NCBI GenBank assembly: GCA_025356925.1
Contig: JANXQE010000096.1
Span: forward strand, 1-25,079
Length of the DNA stretch: 25,079 nt
From: Limisphaerales bacterium
GTDB lineage: Bacteria > Verrucomicrobiota > Verrucomicrobiia > Limisphaerales > UBA8199
Direction of reading: 5' to 3'
Shown here: in pieces, positions 22,754 through 25,079 of the stretch
How the letters are laid out: the number at the start of each line of letters is the position of its first letter
How positions within the stretch are numbered: position 1 is the stretch's first letter
Made by a program: the position numbers and the translations under genes
Notes under the pieces: generated by a model
Seen by the model: the letters and a program-made list of their open reading frames with translations, nothing else
What the model was told of the DNA's origin: nothing
Databases searched by the model: none

Positions 22754-24577
22754 ATGATACCCCTAAAACCTGCCCGACACCTTCGAAGTGCCATTTTGCT
22801 CGTTTTTGTCTGGGCCGGTCTGCCGACCCGGGCCGCGGAGGGGGCCGGGGTCTCGAGCACTGGAAACTCGGGCGGGAGCTTGAACGTCGCTGAGGGCTCC
22901 TGGGCGTTCCAGCCGGCGCGAGACGAGTTCAGTTCCGAAGCGCTGCTCGATCTGCGCGGTCTGAATGAGAAGTTCGCGGGCGAGCATGGGTTCGTGGTGC
23001 GCTCGAAGGACGGCAATGATTTCGCTTTGAGTGACGGAACGCCCGCCCGGTTCTGGGCCGTGAACGACGGCGCTTTTGACAAGAATCCTGCCCGACACGC
23101 CCGCTTCCTGGCCAAGCGCGGGGTCAACATGGTTCGCTTCCACTGCAACATCACGCCGACAGGTGAGGATCTGATGAGCATCGACCAAACCGATCGTGAC
23201 CATGTTTGGAAAGGCGTTGCCGCGATGAAGAAGGAAGGCATTTATGTGACCTATTCGCCCTACTGGGCCGGGCCGGCTCGGGTGAAGCCGTCGATGGGCG
23301 TTCTTGACACTGGCGGGGCTGGGAATTGGGGCCTGCTGTTCTTCGACCCGAAGCTTCAGGCAGCCTATAAACACTGGCTGAGGTTGGTGTTCACCGAGAC
23401 GAATTCCTATACGGGAATCCCGTTGGCGCAGGACCCGGCTCTGGCGATCATCGAGATCCAAAACGAAGACTCGCTCCTTTTCTGGACGAGCCAGGCGATC
23501 AAAGGTTCGGCCAAGACGGAGCTGCGCCGTCAGTTTGGCGCATGCCTGGTGACCAAGTATGGCTCACTGGAAAAGGCCAAGCAGGCCTGGAGCGGCGCTG
23601 CTCCCACGCCCGACCAGGATGAAGCTGACGATTTCGCTCGCGGCGAGGCGGCCTTGTACACCATCTGGGAGTTGACCCAGCATCGGGGCGGCGAGGGACA
23701 GCAACACCGATGTGCTGACCAGATGCAATTCTTTGCTGAGACCATGTACCAATTTAATCATATGGTGGGCGACTATCTGAAAAAGGAACTGGGGTGCAAA
23801 CAGCTTGTCAATGCCGGCAACTGGCGTACCGCCGATAACGTAACGATGCTCGACGCAGAACGTTGGTCGTACACCGCCAACGACGTGATGGCGGTGAACC
23901 GATACTACAGCGGCGCCCACGAAGGGCAAAACAATGGGTGGGCAATCGTGAACGGCGACCGTTTCACCGACGAGTCGGTCATGCTGCTGCCCCGGGAATT
24001 TCCACTCACGCTCAAGCAAGTCGATGGGTTCCCGATGTTAATTACCGAAAGCTCGTGGGTCCCCCCGCTCGGCTATCAATCAGAAGGTCCCTTTCTCGTC
24101 GCCGCGTATCAATCGCTTACCGGTATCGACGCCTTCTACTGGTTTGCCACCGGCGAGGAGGATTGGCGTCAGCCTGGCTCTGCCAATGGCTTCATGCCTT
24201 CCGAAGGCAAATGGGTGTGCGCCACGCCGATGCTGATGGGTCAATGGCCGGCAGCCGCCTTGATGTACCGGCGTGGCTATGTGAAAAAGGGCGAACCGGT
24301 GGTTTATGAACAGCGTGCTCTGGAGGACCTGTGGCACCGCCGGATGCCCATCATTGCCGAGGACTCCGGTTACGATCCAAATCGCGACCAGGCCCGGACC
24401 GCCAAGGCGTCGAACGTCAAAGACGGCATTAACCCGTTGGCGTACCTGGTCGGGCCTGTCGTTGTAAAATACGGAGGCGATCCTGCTCAGAGCCAGGTTG
24501 CTGAACTCGGCGAGTTCGTTCGCGAAGACAAAAAACTGATCCGGTCAAACACTGGCGAGTTGGAGCTCGATTACTGA
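22754..24577 (+). CDS. Secreted clan GH-A-like glycoside hydrolase, cut short by an in-frame TGA
   Basis: 607 residues up to the stop. A Sec signal (HLRSAILLVFVWAGLPTRAA) leads to a TIM-barrel glycosidase resembling the GH5/GH42 group. Marks are FLAKRGVNMVRFHCN, the acid/base candidate E238 in IIEIQNED, and the nucleophile candidate E432 in MLITESSW. The barrel appears complete before the stop. After TGA (24575-24577) the same frame continues for 147 codons with protein-like sequence, so the full-length ancestor had about 755 residues and a C-terminal beta domain. A single change such as GGA to TGA would explain it. The enzyme may still be active as a shortened form. Substrate unknown. No promoter stands out in the 216 bp upstream. 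Confidence 0.82.
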   Translation: MIPLKPARHLRSAILLVFVWAGLPTRAAEGAGVSSTGNSGGSLNVAEGSWAFQPARDEFSSEALLDLRGLNEKFAGEHGFVVRSKDGNDFALSDGTPARFWAVNDGAFDKNPARHARFLAKRGVNMVRFHCNITPTGEDLMSIDQTDRDHVWKGVAAMKKEGIYVTYSPYWAGPARVKPSMGVLDTGGAGNWGLLFFDPKLQAAYKHWLRLVFTETNSYTGIPLAQDPALAIIEIQNEDSLLFWTSQAIKGSAKTELRRQFGACLVTKYGSLEKAKQAWSGAAPTPDQDEADDFARGEAALYTIWELTQHRGGEGQQHRCADQMQFFAETMYQFNHMVGDYLKKELGCKQLVNAGNWRTADNVTMLDAERWSYTANDVMAVNRYYSGAHEGQNNGWAIVNGDRFTDESVMLLPREFPLTLKQVDGFPMLITESSWVPPLGYQSEGPFLVAAYQSLTGIDAFYWFATGEEDWRQPGSANGFMPSEGKWVCATPMLMGQWPAAALMYRRGYVKKGEPVVYEQRALEDLWHRRMPIIAEDSGYDPNRDQARTAKASNVKDGINPLAYLVGPVVVKYGGDPAQSQVAELGEFVREDKKLIRSNTGELELDY

Positions 24578-25021
24578 AAAGGCCGATGCGCGTTGAATTC
24601 TCCCAAGGCTCAGGGAGTGGCCGGCTGTCTCAAGCAAGGTGGCCTCTTTAAACTTGCGGACGTCGAGATCCAATCCAGCGATGATTATGCGACTGTGCTG
24701 GTCGTGTCGATGGATGACAAACCGCTTAAGGATTCAGCCCAGATCCTTGTGCAGGTCGGAACCACCGAGCGCCCATCGGGTTGGAAGACCAAGCCCGCCC
24801 AGGTCAGTGGTCGTCCGGGGGAAGAGGTCGTCAGCTTTGGACATGCGCCTTGGATGATCGTCGGGAGCCATGTCTCACTCTCGATGGCCAACTCCAGAAT
24901 TTCCAGAGCGCGCAGTCTCGACCCGAATGGCGTGCCTGTAAAAGATCTCCTCCTGGAAAGCGCCGCAGGCCGCAAGCGATTCGAGTTCCCCAGGGATGCT
25001 CTCTACGTCGTGTTGCAATGA
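24578..25021 (+). pseudogene. C-terminal remainder of the glycoside hydrolase, in the same frame after the TGA
   Basis: The frame continues without shift from the stop at 24575-24577: KGRCALNSPKAQGVAG, then LADVEIQSSDDYATVLVVSM, an ILVQVGTTERP segment, and an end in FEFPRDALYVVLQ. This looks like the beta-sandwich cap of large secreted glycosidases, where LN-x-P-x-A-Q-G follows the barrel. It has no signal peptide, no Shine-Dalgarno and only a TTG (24593) as a possible start, so it is unlikely to be a separate gene. It is either the decayed end of the upstream gene, a readthrough extension, or the result of a base-call error. Confidence 0.75.
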
Positions 25022-25079
25022 TTCCCAGTAACACTCGGAGAAACCAGCGGCGGATTTGTGAGGTTCGATGAACGCCCGA
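25022..25079. other. Window end, no feature seen
   Basis: Only 58 bases follow the glycoside hydrolase stop. An ATG lies at 25069, too close to the edge to judge. Confidence 0.4.

Noticed and set aside
24575..24577. TGA as a selenocysteine or reassigned codon
   Set aside because: Other genes in the window end with TGA, no SECIS-like hairpin with a clear apical loop follows directly, and glycosidases of this kind are not selenoproteins.
1..25079. CRISPR array, prophage, transposon or defence island
   Set aside because: No regularly spaced repeats, transposase, integrase, or defence-type nuclease/ATPase cluster was found; RarA is a housekeeping AAA+ protein.

Overview
The window looks like a chromosomal segment from a Verrucomicrobiota bacterium, most likely a soil-type relative of Pedosphaera/Limisphaerales. 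This is inferred from protein style, not from a marker gene. The supporting signs are a BamA beta-barrel of that flavour, a secreted seven-repeat SBBP propeller protein with a C-terminal FRL-type tail, a coiled-coil/small-lipoprotein pair, an ECF sigma factor followed by two lineage-type membrane proteins, and a Tat-exported sugar isomerase-like protein. The DNA is GC-rich. I see no tRNA, rRNA, CRISPR array, transposase or phage gene.

Layout. (1) 1-4391, plus strand: the 3' part of bamA, an SBBP beta-propeller gene that overlaps or abuts it, and an OmpH/Skp-type periplasmic chaperone. This is an outer-membrane assembly locus with a secreted propeller gene inserted. (2) 4407-5588, minus: an aldo/keto reductase whose C-terminal region looks like a ferredoxin domain that has lost its cluster cysteines. 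(3) 5589-5876: a divergent intergenic region with two adjacent strong hairpins and a promoter with a perfect TTGACA box. (4) 5877-6811, plus: a membrane-anchored coiled-coil protein, translationally coupled (ATGA) to a 56-residue lipoprotein. (5) 6827-10366, minus: rarA, 5-formyl-THF cyclo-ligase and RNase Y, closely spaced as an operon. (6) 10367-12500: a 428-bp spacer, a receiver-only response regulator (minus), a divergent spacer holding a nested inverted repeat, and a Tat-exported TIM-barrel isomerase/epimerase-like protein (plus).

(7) 12586-15410, minus: an ECF sigma factor, a 150-residue single-pass membrane protein and a 609-residue membrane-anchored protein, in that transcriptional order. 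(8) 15568-21562, minus: a complete tripartite RND efflux operon (pump, adaptor, outer-membrane factor), with a divergent LysR regulator (21644-22537, plus). A perfect 9-bp inverted repeat sits exactly at the lysR start and overlaps both predicted promoters. (9) 22754-25021, plus: a secreted clan GH-A-like glycoside hydrolase whose reading frame is interrupted by one in-frame TGA and then continues in the same frame for 147 codons.

No clear defence or mobile system is present. The most interesting points are the TGA-interrupted glycoside hydrolase, the unannotated-size lipoprotein, the sigma/membrane-protein triad, the lysR/RND operator architecture, and the structured intergenic elements at 5684-5749 and 11387-11498.
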